Below, piece by piece: positions 25,527-34,094 of a stretch of DNA of 64,000 bases. The notes under the pieces were generated by a model. That model searched no databases and was not told the origin of the DNA. It worked only from the letters and a program-made list of their open reading frames with translations. Each line of letters begins with the position of its first letter. Position 1 is the first letter of the stretch. The position numbers and the translations under genes were made by a program. The DNA is from DAHUZL01 sp035533215 (GTDB lineage: Bacteria; Chloroflexota; Dormibacteria; Aeolococcales; Bog-877): contig DATLUG010000037.1 in NCBI GenBank assembly GCA_035533215.1, positions 1-64,000 of the forward strand. Reading direction: 5' to 3'.

Positions 25527-26137
25527 GGTTGCACGGGGGAGGGGACAGCGGGCGGCGCCGCGGTCGGCTGGTCGAGGATGGCGAGGATGGCGGAGACGGC
25601 GCGGTCGACCTGGTCGTTGACCACCTGGAACTGGTACCGGCCGGCCTCGGCGAGCTCGCGATCGGCGTCCCGCTCCCGGGTCCTGATCTGGGCGTCGTCC
25701 TCGGTGCCGCGGCCGGCGAGGCGCTCGGTCAAGGCGGCGCGCGACGGCGGCAGCAGGAAGATCAGCTGGGCGTCGGGCAGGGTGGCCTGGAGCTGGGCCG
25801 CCCCCTGGACATCGATCTTGCACAGGACGTCCTCGCCGCGGGCCCGCATCGCCTCCACCCGCTGGCGGACCGTCCCGTACCAGTCGTCGCCGTGCACCTG
25901 GGCGCACTCCAGGAAGACCCCTTGCCGTCGCATGGCGGCGAAGGTGTCCCGGTCCACGAAGGTGTAGTCGAGGTCCTGGCGCTCGCCCGGCCGGGGCGCG
26001 CGGGTCGTCACCGACACCGACTTGTGCAGCCACGGCGCGCGCGCCCGGAGCGCCCGGATGACGGTGTCCTTGCCCACCCCGCTGGGGCCGGAGATGACGA
26101 TCAGCCGACCCGGCGCCGGTCCGCCGCCCCCGCTCAC
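25514..26137 (-). CDS. gmk: Guanylate kinase
   Basis: The 207-residue enzyme phosphorylates GMP to GDP. The P-loop GPSGVGKDT lies near residue 16, the GMP-binding segment TTRAPRPGERQDLDYTFV near 45, then ECAQVHGDDWYGT, and the LID segment RLAGRGTEDDAQIRTR near 140. GTG 26137 overlaps the TGA of the pseudouridine synthase gene (GTGA), and the resulting length is normal. coaBC follows with a 13-nt overlap. The order gmk-coaBC-priA-fmt is a familiar bacterial block, here with a permease inserted before fmt. Confidence 0.95.
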   Translation of the reverse strand: MSGGGGPAPGRLIVISGPSGVGKDTVIRALRARAPWLHKSVSVTTRAPRPGERQDLDYTFVDRDTFAAMRRQGVFLECAQVHGDDWYGTVRQRVEAMRARGEDVLCKIDVQGAAQLQATLPDAQLIFLLPPSRAALTERLAGRGTEDDAQIRTRERDADRELAEAGRYQFQVVNDQVDRAVSAILAILDQPTAAPPAVPSPVQPCGT

Positions 26138-27126
26138 GGAGGCGGCTCCGCGGGCACCGCCCCCGCCGCAGCTGGCCCGGGCCAGCCGCGGCGAGGGTCG
26201 CCCCCTCGGTCGGCGAGGCCCTGGGCCAGCTCGGCCGGGAGCGGGCTGCGGAAGCGGAGGCGGTCGCCACGGGGGTGGACGAGGCGCAGCTCCGCCGCGT
26301 GCAGCATGGGCCGGTCCTGGCCGCGCTCGGCCTGGGGCCCGTAGAGGGGGTCCCCCACCAGGGGCCGGCCGATGTACGCGAGGTGGAGCCGGATCTGGTG
26401 GGTCCGGCCGGTGCCAAGGCTGACCCGCAGGACGGTGTGGGCGGGGAGGCGGTCCAGGACCTCGAAGTCGGTCACCGCGTCGCGGCCGCCCGCCACCACC
26501 GCCATCCGCCGCGGCCGGCGGGGGTCGCGACCGACGGGCGCCACCACCCGCCCTTTGTCCTCGCGCACCGAGCCGTGGACGAGGGCCCAGTAGTCGCGAC
26601 CCATCGAGCGGTCCCGGAGCTGGGCCGCGAGATGGCGGTGGGCCGCCTCGGTGCGGGCCACCGCCAGCAGCCCGCTCACGGTGCGGTCGAGGCGATGGAC
26701 GATCCCCATGCGCGGCGCGCCCGCGAGCGTCGACCATCCGCCCCCGAGTGCGCGAATGCCATCGGCCAGGGTGCCGTCGGGACGCCCGGCGCCGGGGTGG
26801 ACGGTGAGCCCACTGGGCTTGTCCACGATCGCGATCCAGGCGTCCACGTGGACGAGCCGGAGCTCGGGCGGCGGCAGTGCCCCCGCCACCGCGGGGCCCT
26901 CGGCGGGTCGGCACGGCGTCCACGCCACCCGGTCGCCGGCGCGCACCGCGACCGCCGGCCGCAGCTGGGGCCGCCCGTTGACGGCGACGGCCCCCCGCCG
27001 GACCAGCTCCTGGGCGGTGTGCCGGCCGGTGGGGATGGCGTGGGCGATCCAGCGGTCGAGCCGCCAGCCGTCGGCGTCGGGCGGCACCGCGGCGGCGGCC
27101 GGCGGGGCCCCGCCGCCCTCGGTCAT
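26134..27126 (-). CDS. RluD-family pseudouridine synthase
   Basis: The 330-residue protein has an N-terminal S4-like RNA-binding region (RLDRWIAHAIP...VRRGAVAVNG) and the RluA/RluD catalytic domain. The active Asp lies in GIVHRLDRTVSGLL near residue 150. Other family marks are VDKPSGLTVHPGAG and LGTGRTHQIRLHLA. It should isomerise uridines in large-subunit rRNA. The exact site, and hence the gene name, cannot be read from sequence. Its ATG overlaps the lspA stop (ATGA), a pairing common in many genomes. Confidence 0.92.
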   Translation of the reverse strand: MTEGGGAPPAAAAVPPDADGWRLDRWIAHAIPTGRHTAQELVRRGAVAVNGRPQLRPAVAVRAGDRVAWTPCRPAEGPAVAGALPPPELRLVHVDAWIAIVDKPSGLTVHPGAGRPDGTLADGIRALGGGWSTLAGAPRMGIVHRLDRTVSGLLAVARTEAAHRHLAAQLRDRSMGRDYWALVHGSVREDKGRVVAPVGRDPRRPRRMAVVAGGRDAVTDFEVLDRLPAHTVLRVSLGTGRTHQIRLHLAYIGRPLVGDPLYGPQAERGQDRPMLHAAELRLVHPRGDRLRFRSPLPAELAQGLADRGGDPRRGWPGPAAAGAVPAEPPP

Positions 27127-27653
27127 CGCGGCGGTCCCCCCTGGCCGACCCCGAGGACCAGCCGGGCGATCACGATCACCACCCCGATGGTGATGCCGCT
27201 GTCGGCGAGGTTGAAGGTGGCGAAATCGCGCACCGAGACGAAGTCGACGACGTACCCGTGCACCACCCGGTCGAACGCGTTGGCGACCGCCCCCCCCAGC
27301 AGCATGCCCAGCGCCGCCTGGAGGAGGGCGCTCTCTCCGGCCAGGGGCCGCCAGTGGGTGGCGATGTAGACGATCACGAACAGGGCCACCGCGACGAAGA
27401 GCCACTGCGCCTCCGGCAGCAGGCCGAAGGCGGCGCCGCGGTTGTCGATCCGGCGCAGGCTGATCGGCGACCCCGGCCAGACGGCGACCCCGAGCGGGAG
27501 ATCGTGGACGACGAGGAGCTTGGTGAGGCGGTCGACGATCAGGACCGCCGCCGCGGCGCCGACGAGCCAGGGGGGCCAGTCGGGCGCGGCGGCCGCGTCG
27601 GTGGCGGCCGCCGGTCCGGGCCCAGCGGCCGGGCGGTCCGACCCGCTCGCCAC
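27123..27653 (-). CDS. lspA: Lipoprotein signal peptidase II
   Basis: The 176-residue membrane aspartyl protease removes signal peptides from lipidated prolipoproteins. Four membrane segments are visible from about residue 30. Conserved motifs are DNRGAAFGLL, NAFDRVVHGYVVDFVSV and FNLADSGITIG, with both catalytic Asp residues present. GTG 27653 is chosen for a normal length. The first 25 residues are Ala/Pro-rich and may be shorter in reality. The gene lies 67 bp after the zinc-finger gene and overlaps the pseudouridine synthase by 4 nt. Confidence 0.93.
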   Translation of the reverse strand: MASGSDRPAAGPGPAAATDAAAAPDWPPWLVGAAAAVLIVDRLTKLLVVHDLPLGVAVWPGSPISLRRIDNRGAAFGLLPEAQWLFVAVALFVIVYIATHWRPLAGESALLQAALGMLLGGAVANAFDRVVHGYVVDFVSVRDFATFNLADSGITIGVVIVIARLVLGVGQGGPPR

Positions 27654-27720
27654 CCCGGCCCGCGGGGCCGCGCACGGCCCGGCCGGGGCCGCCGGCCGCC
27701 CGTCCGCGGGCGGCCCCGGA

Positions 27721-28092
27721 TCAGCCGCGGCCCGCCTCCTGGCAGGGGACGCACCGGGTCGCGTGGGGCAGCGCCTGGAGACGCTCGATCGCGATCTCGG
27801 CCCCGCAGCTGCGGCAGCGCCCGTACTCACCGCGGGCCATGCGCCCGAGCGCCTCCCCCACCTGCTCCTGCATGTGGCGGAGGTTCTTCTGGAGGGCGAG
27901 GCTGCGCTCGTGCTCCTCCATGTCTCCGGCGTGCTCGGTGGGGTGCTCGGGGAAGGGGGCGTCGTGGCGGCCGTTCGAACCGGGACCGGTGAGGGAGACG
28001 AGCTCCGCTTCCAGCCGCGCCCGCTCCGCCTCCAGCTGGGCGCGGATCCCCGCCAGCTCGTCCCCGCGGGTCGCCCGGCCGTCGTGTGCCAT
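27721..28092 (-). CDS. DksA/TraR-type C4 zinc-finger protein
   Basis: The 123-residue protein has a helical hairpin (about residues 10-85, two Glu/Arg/Leu-rich helices) followed by a C4 zinc finger, CRSCG...CVPCQ, near 94-120. This is the DksA/TraR fold that inserts into the RNA polymerase secondary channel. Small family members beside lspA and ileS are frequent in Gram-positive and Chloroflexota-like genomes and are largely unstudied. The acidic tip residues of true DksA are not clearly conserved, so transcription control is likely but not proven. ATG 28092 gives the standard N-terminus. Confidence 0.85.
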   Translation of the reverse strand: MAHDGRATRGDELAGIRAQLEAERARLEAELVSLTGPGSNGRHDAPFPEHPTEHAGDMEEHERSLALQKNLRHMQEQVGEALGRMARGEYGRCRSCGAEIAIERLQALPHATRCVPCQEAGRG

Positions 28093-28162
28093 GGGGGGTG
28101 TGGTCCTGAGAGGGAGGGGCCGCCGCCGACGGGGGAGCCCGGCCGCGGTGGGTGGGCTCCGA

Positions 28163-31135
28163 TTATGGACGCTTGCCGGCCGGCGGCGGCGGGGCGGGGT
28201 CCCGGCCGGGGCCCGGCGTCGGCGGGGCCGTCGCCCCGGCCGGGGTGGTGCCGACCGCCCGCAGCGTGACCCAGTAGGGCTGGTCGTCGAGCACCCCCTC
28301 GCTGACCTGACCCTCGGCCGGTCGCACCTCCAGTCCGGTCCGCTGGATGTCGCGGGCATAGACCTGGCGCGCGATCTCGGGGTGGGCCGCCTCGACCGCC
28401 GCCGCCAGGAGGTCGCCGGCGGCGTACGTGACGTCGATCGGCTCGCGCGGCTGGAGCTTGGCCATCCGGCGCAGATCCTGCACCCGGCGGGCGATGGTGC
28501 GGACCCAGCCCTCGGCGCGGAGCTCGTCGGTCAGGACGAGGTCGAGCACCACCGTCGGCCGCCCGTCCTCGGGGAGGGGGGCATGCTCGATGGCACGGAC
28601 GTTCAGCTCGTCGGCGAGGATCGCCTCCAGCTCCGGTGGCAGGGGGTCGCCGGCGACCGTGGCCGACGCCAGCGGCTGGCGGATCGCGATCTTGGCGGTC
28701 TGCCGCTGGGGCCGCGCCGACTCGACCAGCCGGCGCAGCTGGGCCATGCCGGCCAGCAGGGCGGGGTCCTCGACGGACGGGTCGGGGGCGGGGAAGTCGG
28801 CGAGGTGGACCGACCGCGGCAGCTGCGGGTGTCCCTGGGTGAGGTTGCGCCAGATGGTCTCGGTCATGAAGGGCACGAAGGGCGCCAGCATCTGCACCAG
28901 CTGGAGCAGCGCCCGGTAGAGGGTGGCGCAGGCGACCCGGGCCGCCGTCGGGTTCTGGTCGTCGCGGAAGCGGGTCCGCGAGCGCCGGACGTACCAGGTG
29001 CTGACATCGTCGAGGAGCGCGGCCAGCTGCCGGCAGGCGCCGTTGGCGTCGTAGGCGTCCATCCGCCGGCGCACGGTGGCGGCCGCCTCCGCCACCCGGG
29101 CCAGCAGCCAGCGGTCCATGATGGTGCGCGCTCCCGGCCCCGGGTCGGCCCGGCTGGGGTCGAAGCCGCACATCCCCGAATAGGTGACGAGGAAGACGTG
29201 CAGGTTCCAGAGGATGAGCAGGAACCGGCTCACCACCTCGTGGACCCGGTCGGGGGAGATGCGGTACTCCTGGCCCACCGAGACCGTGGTGTAGAACCAC
29301 CAGCGCAGGGCGTCGGCGCCGGAGCGGTCGAGGATCGCGACCGGGTCGACGACGTTGCCCCAGGACTTGGACATCTTGCGACCGGTGCGGTCGACCACGT
29401 GGCTGGGGCTGATCACGTTGCGGTAGGCGGGCTCGTCGAAGAGCATCACCGACTCGGCGAGCAGGGTGTAGAACCATCCCCGTGTCTGGTCGACCCCCTC
29501 GCAGATGAAATCGGCGGGATGGGACCGGGCGAACTCCTCCTCGTTCTCGAAGGGGTGGTGCCACTGCGCATACGGCATCGCCCCGCTGTCGTACCAGCCG
29601 TCGATCACCTCCGCCACCCGGCGCATGGTGCCGCCGCAGGCGCAGTCCAGGGTGACCGTGTCGATGAAGGGCTTGTGGAGGTCCTGCCCCTCGGGCAGAC
29701 CGAGCTCGGCCCGGCTGCCGACGCAGCGCTGGGCGGCGCAGGCCTGGCAGACCCAGATCGGCAGGGGGGTGCCCCAGTAGCGGGTGCGGGAGAGGTTCCA
29801 GTCCTGCAGCGACTCCAGCCAGTTGCCCATCCGCCCATCGCGAAGGTGGCTGGGGACCCACGCCACGGTGGCGTTGTGGGCGACCAGCCGCTCCCGCAGC
29901 TGGGTGGTGCGGATGAACCAGGAGGTGAGCGCGTAGTAGAGCAGCGGGGTCTCGCACCGCCAGCAGAACGGGTAGGTGTGGCGGATCGTCTCCGCCCGGT
30001 AGCAGAGCCCCCGCTCGCTGAGGTCGGCGATGATCTTGGGGTCGGCGTCCTTCACGAACAGGCCGGCGAAGGGGTGCACCTCGGCCAGGAAGCGACCGTC
30101 GAGCCCGACGGTGTGGCGCACCGGGATCCCCTCCCGCTGGCACAGCACGAGGTCGTCCTCGCCATAGGCGCCGGCGGTGTGCACGATCCCGGTGCCCTCG
30201 CCGGTGGTGACGAAGCTCGCCGCCACCACCCGGAAGGCATCGCCCTCGGGGGCCACCTCCGGATAGAGCGGCTGGTAGCGCAGGCCGACCAGCTCCGCGG
30301 CGGCCACCTCGGCGACGACCTGGTACGGGCCGGTCAGCGTCTCCAGTCGGTCCCGCGCGAGGATCAGCTCCTCTGCCCCCTCGCGCACCCGCACATAGTC
30401 GATCGTCGGACCCACCGCCAGCGCGACGTTGCCGGGCAGGGTCCAGGGGGTGGTGGTCCAGGCCAGAAGGCTCACCCCCGGCTGGTCCCGGAGCCGGAAC
30501 CGGACGGTGACCGCGGGATCGCTGACGTTCTCCTGATAGCCCTGGTTCAGCTCATGGGTCGACAGCGACGTCTGACAGCGGGGGCAGTAGGGGGTGACCC
30601 GGTAGCCCTGGGTCAGCCAGCCCCGGTCGAAGATCTGCCGGAGGCTCCACCAGACCGACTCGATGTAGGCGGGCGCGTCGGTCCGGTAGGGGCGGCTGAG
30701 GTCGAGCCAGAAGCCGATCCGGCGGGTGAGCTCCTCCCACTCCGCGATGTAGCCGGTCACCGACTCCCGGCAGAGCTGGTTGAAGCGCTCCACCCCGTAG
30801 GCCTCGATGTCGGACTTGCGGGTGAAGCCGAGTTGGCGCTCCACCTCCAGCTCCACCGGCAGGCCGTGACAGTCCCAGCCCGCCCGCCGGTCGACCCGGT
30901 GCCCCCGCATCTGCTGGTAGCGGAGCACGCAGTCCTTGAAGGCGCGGGCGAGCACGTGGTGGACCCCGGGCAGGCCGTTGGCGGTGGGCGGCCCCTCGTA
31001 GAAGGTGAACGGCACCGCCGCCGCGCGCATCCGCTGCCCCGCCTCGAAGATCGCCTCGTCCCGCCAGAAGGCGAGCACCTCGGCCTCCAGGCTGGGGATG
31101 TCGAACAGCGGGGTGACGGGGGCGAAGACGCTCAT
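28163..31135 (-). CDS. ileS: Isoleucyl-tRNA synthetase
   Basis: The 990-residue class I synthetase charges tRNA(Ile). The HIGH region reads GPPTANGLPGVHH (near residue 55), and the KMSKS loop is GRKMSKSWGN (near 595). The editing domain contains WTTTPWTLPGN. The HIGH variant with PGVHH is the form seen in IleS2/eukaryote-like enzymes rather than the classical bacterial DIHIGH form. IleS2-type enzymes are often less sensitive to mupirocin (family knowledge). ATG 31135 is preferred over an upstream in-frame start because the family N-terminus begins SVFAPVTPLFD. The C-terminus carries a Pro-rich tail. A hairpin and a -10 element lie in the 244-bp leader. Confidence 0.95.
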   Translation of the reverse strand: MSVFAPVTPLFDIPSLEAEVLAFWRDEAIFEAGQRMRAAAVPFTFYEGPPTANGLPGVHHVLARAFKDCVLRYQQMRGHRVDRRAGWDCHGLPVELEVERQLGFTRKSDIEAYGVERFNQLCRESVTGYIAEWEELTRRIGFWLDLSRPYRTDAPAYIESVWWSLRQIFDRGWLTQGYRVTPYCPRCQTSLSTHELNQGYQENVSDPAVTVRFRLRDQPGVSLLAWTTTPWTLPGNVALAVGPTIDYVRVREGAEELILARDRLETLTGPYQVVAEVAAAELVGLRYQPLYPEVAPEGDAFRVVAASFVTTGEGTGIVHTAGAYGEDDLVLCQREGIPVRHTVGLDGRFLAEVHPFAGLFVKDADPKIIADLSERGLCYRAETIRHTYPFCWRCETPLLYYALTSWFIRTTQLRERLVAHNATVAWVPSHLRDGRMGNWLESLQDWNLSRTRYWGTPLPIWVCQACAAQRCVGSRAELGLPEGQDLHKPFIDTVTLDCACGGTMRRVAEVIDGWYDSGAMPYAQWHHPFENEEEFARSHPADFICEGVDQTRGWFYTLLAESVMLFDEPAYRNVISPSHVVDRTGRKMSKSWGNVVDPVAILDRSGADALRWWFYTTVSVGQEYRISPDRVHEVVSRFLLILWNLHVFLVTYSGMCGFDPSRADPGPGARTIMDRWLLARVAEAAATVRRRMDAYDANGACRQLAALLDDVSTWYVRRSRTRFRDDQNPTAARVACATLYRALLQLVQMLAPFVPFMTETIWRNLTQGHPQLPRSVHLADFPAPDPSVEDPALLAGMAQLRRLVESARPQRQTAKIAIRQPLASATVAGDPLPPELEAILADELNVRAIEHAPLPEDGRPTVVLDLVLTDELRAEGWVRTIARRVQDLRRMAKLQPREPIDVTYAAGDLLAAAVEAAHPEIARQVYARDIQRTGLEVRPAEGQVSEGVLDDQPYWVTLRAVGTTPAGATAPPTPGPGRDPAPPPPAGKRP

Positions 31136-31267
31136 CAACTCCTGACTCGGTCCCAGGGTCCGGCGCGCGCCACGGTCGCATCCGCACGGCCGGCGCTCGG
31201 GACCACACCGCACCGGCCGCTGTCGGCGGGCGTCCGCTGCGATGCGGACCGGCCCTCCCCCAGCGGC

Positions 31268-31309
31268 GACGGGTCGGGGCGCGACCTGCGACCCGTCCCG
31301 GCGAGCGTA
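31268..31309 (-). promoter_or_regulatory. ileS promoter -10 and leader hairpin
   Basis: TACGCT (31304-31309, minus strand) is a possible -10. Immediately downstream, GACGGGTCG and CGACCCGTC (31268-31297) form a perfect 9-bp stem with a 12-nt loop, about 130 nt before the ileS start. I looked for the T-box core (AGGGTGGNACCGCG-like) and did not find it. Confidence 0.4.
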
Positions 31310-31379
31310 GCATGACCGACCCCGAATCCATCCCCGGCGGCGGCGTCCGTGGCTGGGGAGAGGTCGGCGCCGGCGGCGG

Positions 31380-32489
31380 TCAGCGCCGTTCGCGCAGGAA
31401 GGCCGGGATGTCGAGCTCGTCGAAGGGGCTCGCCTCGTCCGGGGCGGAATCGCGGCGGCCGCCGCCGGGGGGCTCGATCAGCTCCTGCGGCCGGGTCTGG
31501 CGGAACCGCTCGGCGTGGGCGGTGCCGGCGCCACCGGTGAAGCCGGTGGCGACCACCGTGATCTTGACGTCGCCACCCATGTGGTCGTCGATGACCGTGC
31601 CCCAGATGATGTTGGCGTTGACATCGGCGCTGGAGCGCACCAGCTCGCAGGCCTCGTTCACCTCGTGCAGGGTGAGGTCGGTGCCGGCGGTGATGTTGAC
31701 CAGGATCCCCTGGGCCCCGGCGATGGTGGTCTCCAAGAGGGTGGAGGCGACCGCGTCGCGGGCGGCGTCGACGGCGCGGTTGTCGCCGCTGCCGTAGCCG
31801 ATCCCCATCAGCGCCGCGCCCTGCCCCTGCATGATCGCCTTGACGTCGGCGAAGTCGAGGTTGATCAGCCCCGGGAAGACGATCAGGTCGCTGATCCCCT
31901 GCACCCCCTGGCGGAGGACGTCGTCGGCCTTGCGGAAGGCATCCACCATGGTGGTCTTGCGGTCGGTGACGGCGATCAGCCGCTCGTTGGGGATGGTGAT
32001 GAGGGTGTCGACCCGCCCCGCCATCGCGTCCAGGCCGCGGTCGGCCGCCGCCATCCGCTTGCGCCCCTCGAAGGGGAACGGCTTGGTGACCACCCCGATG
32101 GTGAGGGCGCCGCTGGAGCGGGCGATCTCGGCGATCACCGGGGCCGCCCCGGTGCCGGTGCCGCCGCCCATCCCGGCCGTGACGAAGACCATGTCGGTGT
32201 CGTGCACCAGCCGGGCGAGGTCGTCGCGCGACTCCTCGGCGGCGGCCTCGCCGACGTCGGGGTCACCGCCGCAGCCGAGGCCGCGTGTGACCTTGCGTCC
32301 GATGTGCACCTTGGTGGTCGCCTCGGCAGCGTCGAGGGCCTGCTTGTCGGTGTTGACGGCGATGAAGTCCACCCCCCGCAGCTTGGCCTTGATCATGCGG
32401 TTGACGGCGTTGCTGCCCCCGCCACCCACGCCGACGACCTTGATCCGGGCGTTGCCGGCGATGGTGCGATCGAGCTCGTCCTGCGGCAT
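31380..32489 (-). CDS. ftsZ: Cell division protein FtsZ
   Basis: The 369-residue tubulin homologue forms the Z ring at midcell. The GTP-binding loop GMGGGTGTG is near residue 107. The T7 catalytic loop NLDFADVKAIM is near 208. The C-terminal conserved peptide DELDIPAFLRERR, which binds FtsA and other anchors, is intact. ATG 32489 follows AGGAG at good spacing. A TTG codon just upstream is not needed. It lies 54 bp downstream of ftsA and is probably cotranscribed from the promoter at 33958-33986. Confidence 0.97.
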   Translation of the reverse strand: MPQDELDRTIAGNARIKVVGVGGGGSNAVNRMIKAKLRGVDFIAVNTDKQALDAAEATTKVHIGRKVTRGLGCGGDPDVGEAAAEESRDDLARLVHDTDMVFVTAGMGGGTGTGAAPVIAEIARSSGALTIGVVTKPFPFEGRKRMAAADRGLDAMAGRVDTLITIPNERLIAVTDRKTTMVDAFRKADDVLRQGVQGISDLIVFPGLINLDFADVKAIMQGQGAALMGIGYGSGDNRAVDAARDAVASTLLETTIAGAQGILVNITAGTDLTLHEVNEACELVRSSADVNANIIWGTVIDDHMGGDVKITVVATGFTGGAGTAHAERFRQTRPQELIEPPGGGRRDSAPDEASPFDELDIPAFLRERR

Positions 32490-32543
32490 CAACGTCTCCT
32501 CGGCGGGAAGGTGGGCACGGTCGAGCGGGCGGTCGGCCGACGG

Positions 32544-33755
32544 TCAGAACAGGTCATGGAGCCAGCGGTTGAGCCGCCCGGCGCTGCCGGTGCTCCGGCG
32601 GTTCTGGCGCTCGCGGCGCTGGTCCTGGCGCGATCCCCAGTGCAGCAGCCCGGCCAGGGCCGCGTGGCCGGGATGGCCCAGCTGCGCCTCCAGCCCGGCG
32701 AGCCCCTCGGGGACGGCCACCCGGACCGGGGCCTCGAGCAGCCGGTGGACGACCATGGGGAGCCCGCTCAGGCAGGAACCGCCGCCGCTCAGGACCAGAC
32801 GGGCCACCGCGCCCGACGCCGACCGCTCCAGCTCGGCGCCGACCAGGCGAGCGATCTCGCGCACCCTCGGCTCGATGATCTCGCTCAGCTGCCGCCGCGG
32901 CACCTCGTGGGGACCGAGCACGCCCGGTCCGGTGAGGGTGACCAGCTCGTTCCCCGCGGCCGCCAGGGTGTCCGCGGTGCCGTGACGGCACTTGAGCGAC
33001 TCGGCCTGGTCCCGGTCGCACCGGAGTCCGACCGCGAGGTCCTGGGAGACGTGCTGGCCGCCCACCGGCAGCACCGCGAGGTGCACGACGGCGCCGCCGG
33101 CGAGGACCACCACGGTGGTGGTGGCCGCCCCACAGTCCACCACCGCGACGCCCCGCTCCAGCTCGACGTCGCGGAGCACGCCCTCGGCCGCCGCCAGGCC
33201 GCCCGCCACCACGTCCTCCACCGCCAACCCCGCCGCGTGGACCGCATCCACCAGCGCGGTGGTGGCGGGGACGGCGGCGGTCACCAGGGTGGCGGCGAGG
33301 TCCAGCCGCTCGCCGGCCTGGCCCACCGGATCCGGGAGCGGTGCGCCGCCGTCGAGGGTGTAGGCGTGGGGGATCAGATGGAGCGACTCGCGGCCGTCGC
33401 CGGCGGCGCCGGTGCGCGCCTGGTCGAGGGCCCGGCGAACGTCACCGGGGCCGACCCGGCCGTCCCGGGCGAGGACCCGGACGGTGGCCCGGCGGGCCTC
33501 GCTCCGGAGGTGGGCACCGCCCAGCCCCACCACCACCTGGTCGATCTCCACCCCGGAGACGCGCTCGGCGGCCGCCACCGCGGCGGCGATCGCCTCGCTG
33601 GCGGAGGCGGGGTCGACCACCATCCCCCGGGCCACGCCGGCGGACGGCGCCTCCCCCACCCCGAGCACGCGGATCCGGCCGGGAGCGGCCTCGGCGACGG
33701 CGCAGCGGACGGTCTGGGAACCCAGGTCGAGCCCGACCACGTGGCGGGGACTCAT
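32544..33755 (-). CDS. ftsA: Cell division protein FtsA
   Basis: The 403-residue actin-like protein tethers FtsZ to the membrane. Phosphate-binding segment 1 is VVGLDLGSQTVRCAV at residues 6-20. The SHS2 (1C) domain follows, then VAVVDCGAATTTVVVL and GGQHVSQDLAVGL, and the adenosine motif VLSGGGSCLSGL near 325. The C-terminus ends in RLNRWLHDLF, an amphipathic membrane-targeting helix as expected for FtsA. Divergence from E. coli FtsA is considerable, but all motifs remain. It has its own promoter upstream, separated from ftsQ by 339 bp. Confidence 0.93.
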   Translation of the reverse strand: MSPRHVVGLDLGSQTVRCAVAEAAPGRIRVLGVGEAPSAGVARGMVVDPASASEAIAAAVAAAERVSGVEIDQVVVGLGGAHLRSEARRATVRVLARDGRVGPGDVRRALDQARTGAAGDGRESLHLIPHAYTLDGGAPLPDPVGQAGERLDLAATLVTAAVPATTALVDAVHAAGLAVEDVVAGGLAAAEGVLRDVELERGVAVVDCGAATTTVVVLAGGAVVHLAVLPVGGQHVSQDLAVGLRCDRDQAESLKCRHGTADTLAAAGNELVTLTGPGVLGPHEVPRRQLSEIIEPRVREIARLVGAELERSASGAVARLVLSGGGSCLSGLPMVVHRLLEAPVRVAVPEGLAGLEAQLGHPGHAALAGLLHWGSRQDQRRERQNRRSTGSAGRLNRWLHDLF

Positions 33756-33957
33756 GGCGCCGGGGACCCCGCCGCCGCACCGGGTGAGACCAGGCCGTGG
33801 CGGATGGGCTCGCGGTCGATCAGGGGGGCATCCTCTGGAGGACGGTGGGGACGACGTGAGACTGCGGCACGGCCAGGACGGGATGGCAGCGGGCGCGCAG
33901 AACCCCCTCGCGCCCGGGCCGTCGGGAGCGGATCGGCCCCTCCCGGCGACCGCGGCC

Positions 33958-33986
33958 AGTGTACCCCGTCGTCACCCGTCCCACAA
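33958..33986 (-). promoter_or_regulatory. Promoter of ftsA-ftsZ
   Basis: On the minus strand, TTGTGG (33981-33986) and TACACT (33958-33963) have a 17-nt spacer. The pair nearly duplicates the mraZ promoter (TTGTGC-N17-TACACT). It lies in the 339-bp gap between ftsQ and ftsA, about 200 bp upstream of ftsA. No other gene is seen in that gap. Confidence 0.65.
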
Positions 33987-33991
33987 GCCCG

Positions 33992-34020
33992 CGGACCGGT
34001 CCGGCCACAGGATGTTGTGG
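33992..34020. promoter_or_regulatory. Palindromes just upstream of the ftsA promoter
   Basis: CGGACCGGTCCG (33992-34003) is a perfect 12-bp palindrome. CCACA-N6-TGTGG (34005-34020) is an inverted repeat. Both abut the -35 side of the ftsA promoter, whose -35 itself reads CCACAA on the plus strand. They are candidate activator or repressor sites. Confidence 0.4.
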
Positions 34021-34056
34021 GCATCCGGCTGCCGCAGCCCCTCCCCTTGGGGTCGG

Positions 34057-34077
34057 CCGGGGGGAGCGTCCCCCCGG
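34057..34077 (-). terminator. GC-rich hairpin after ftsQ
   Basis: CCGGGGGG and CCCCCCGG form an 8-bp perfect stem with a 5-nt loop, 18 nt beyond the ftsQ stop. There is no T-run. It probably ends or attenuates the ftsQ transcript before the ftsA promoter. Confidence 0.5.
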
Positions 34078-34094
34078 GGGCGGCGCGACCACGG

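Noticed and set aside
22134..25967. Open frame of more than 1,200 codons on the plus strand across priA, coaBC and gmk
   Set aside because: It is antisense to well-identified genes, has low-complexity Gly/Arg/His composition and matches no family. Long antisense frames are expected at this GC content.
27654..30143. Long upstream extension of lspA through ileS
   Set aside because: It is a shadow frame of ileS and the zinc-finger gene. LspA is complete from GTG 27653.
31136..31379. T-box riboswitch upstream of ileS
   Set aside because: No AGGGTGGNACCGCG-like core or specifier arrangement is visible on the minus strand.
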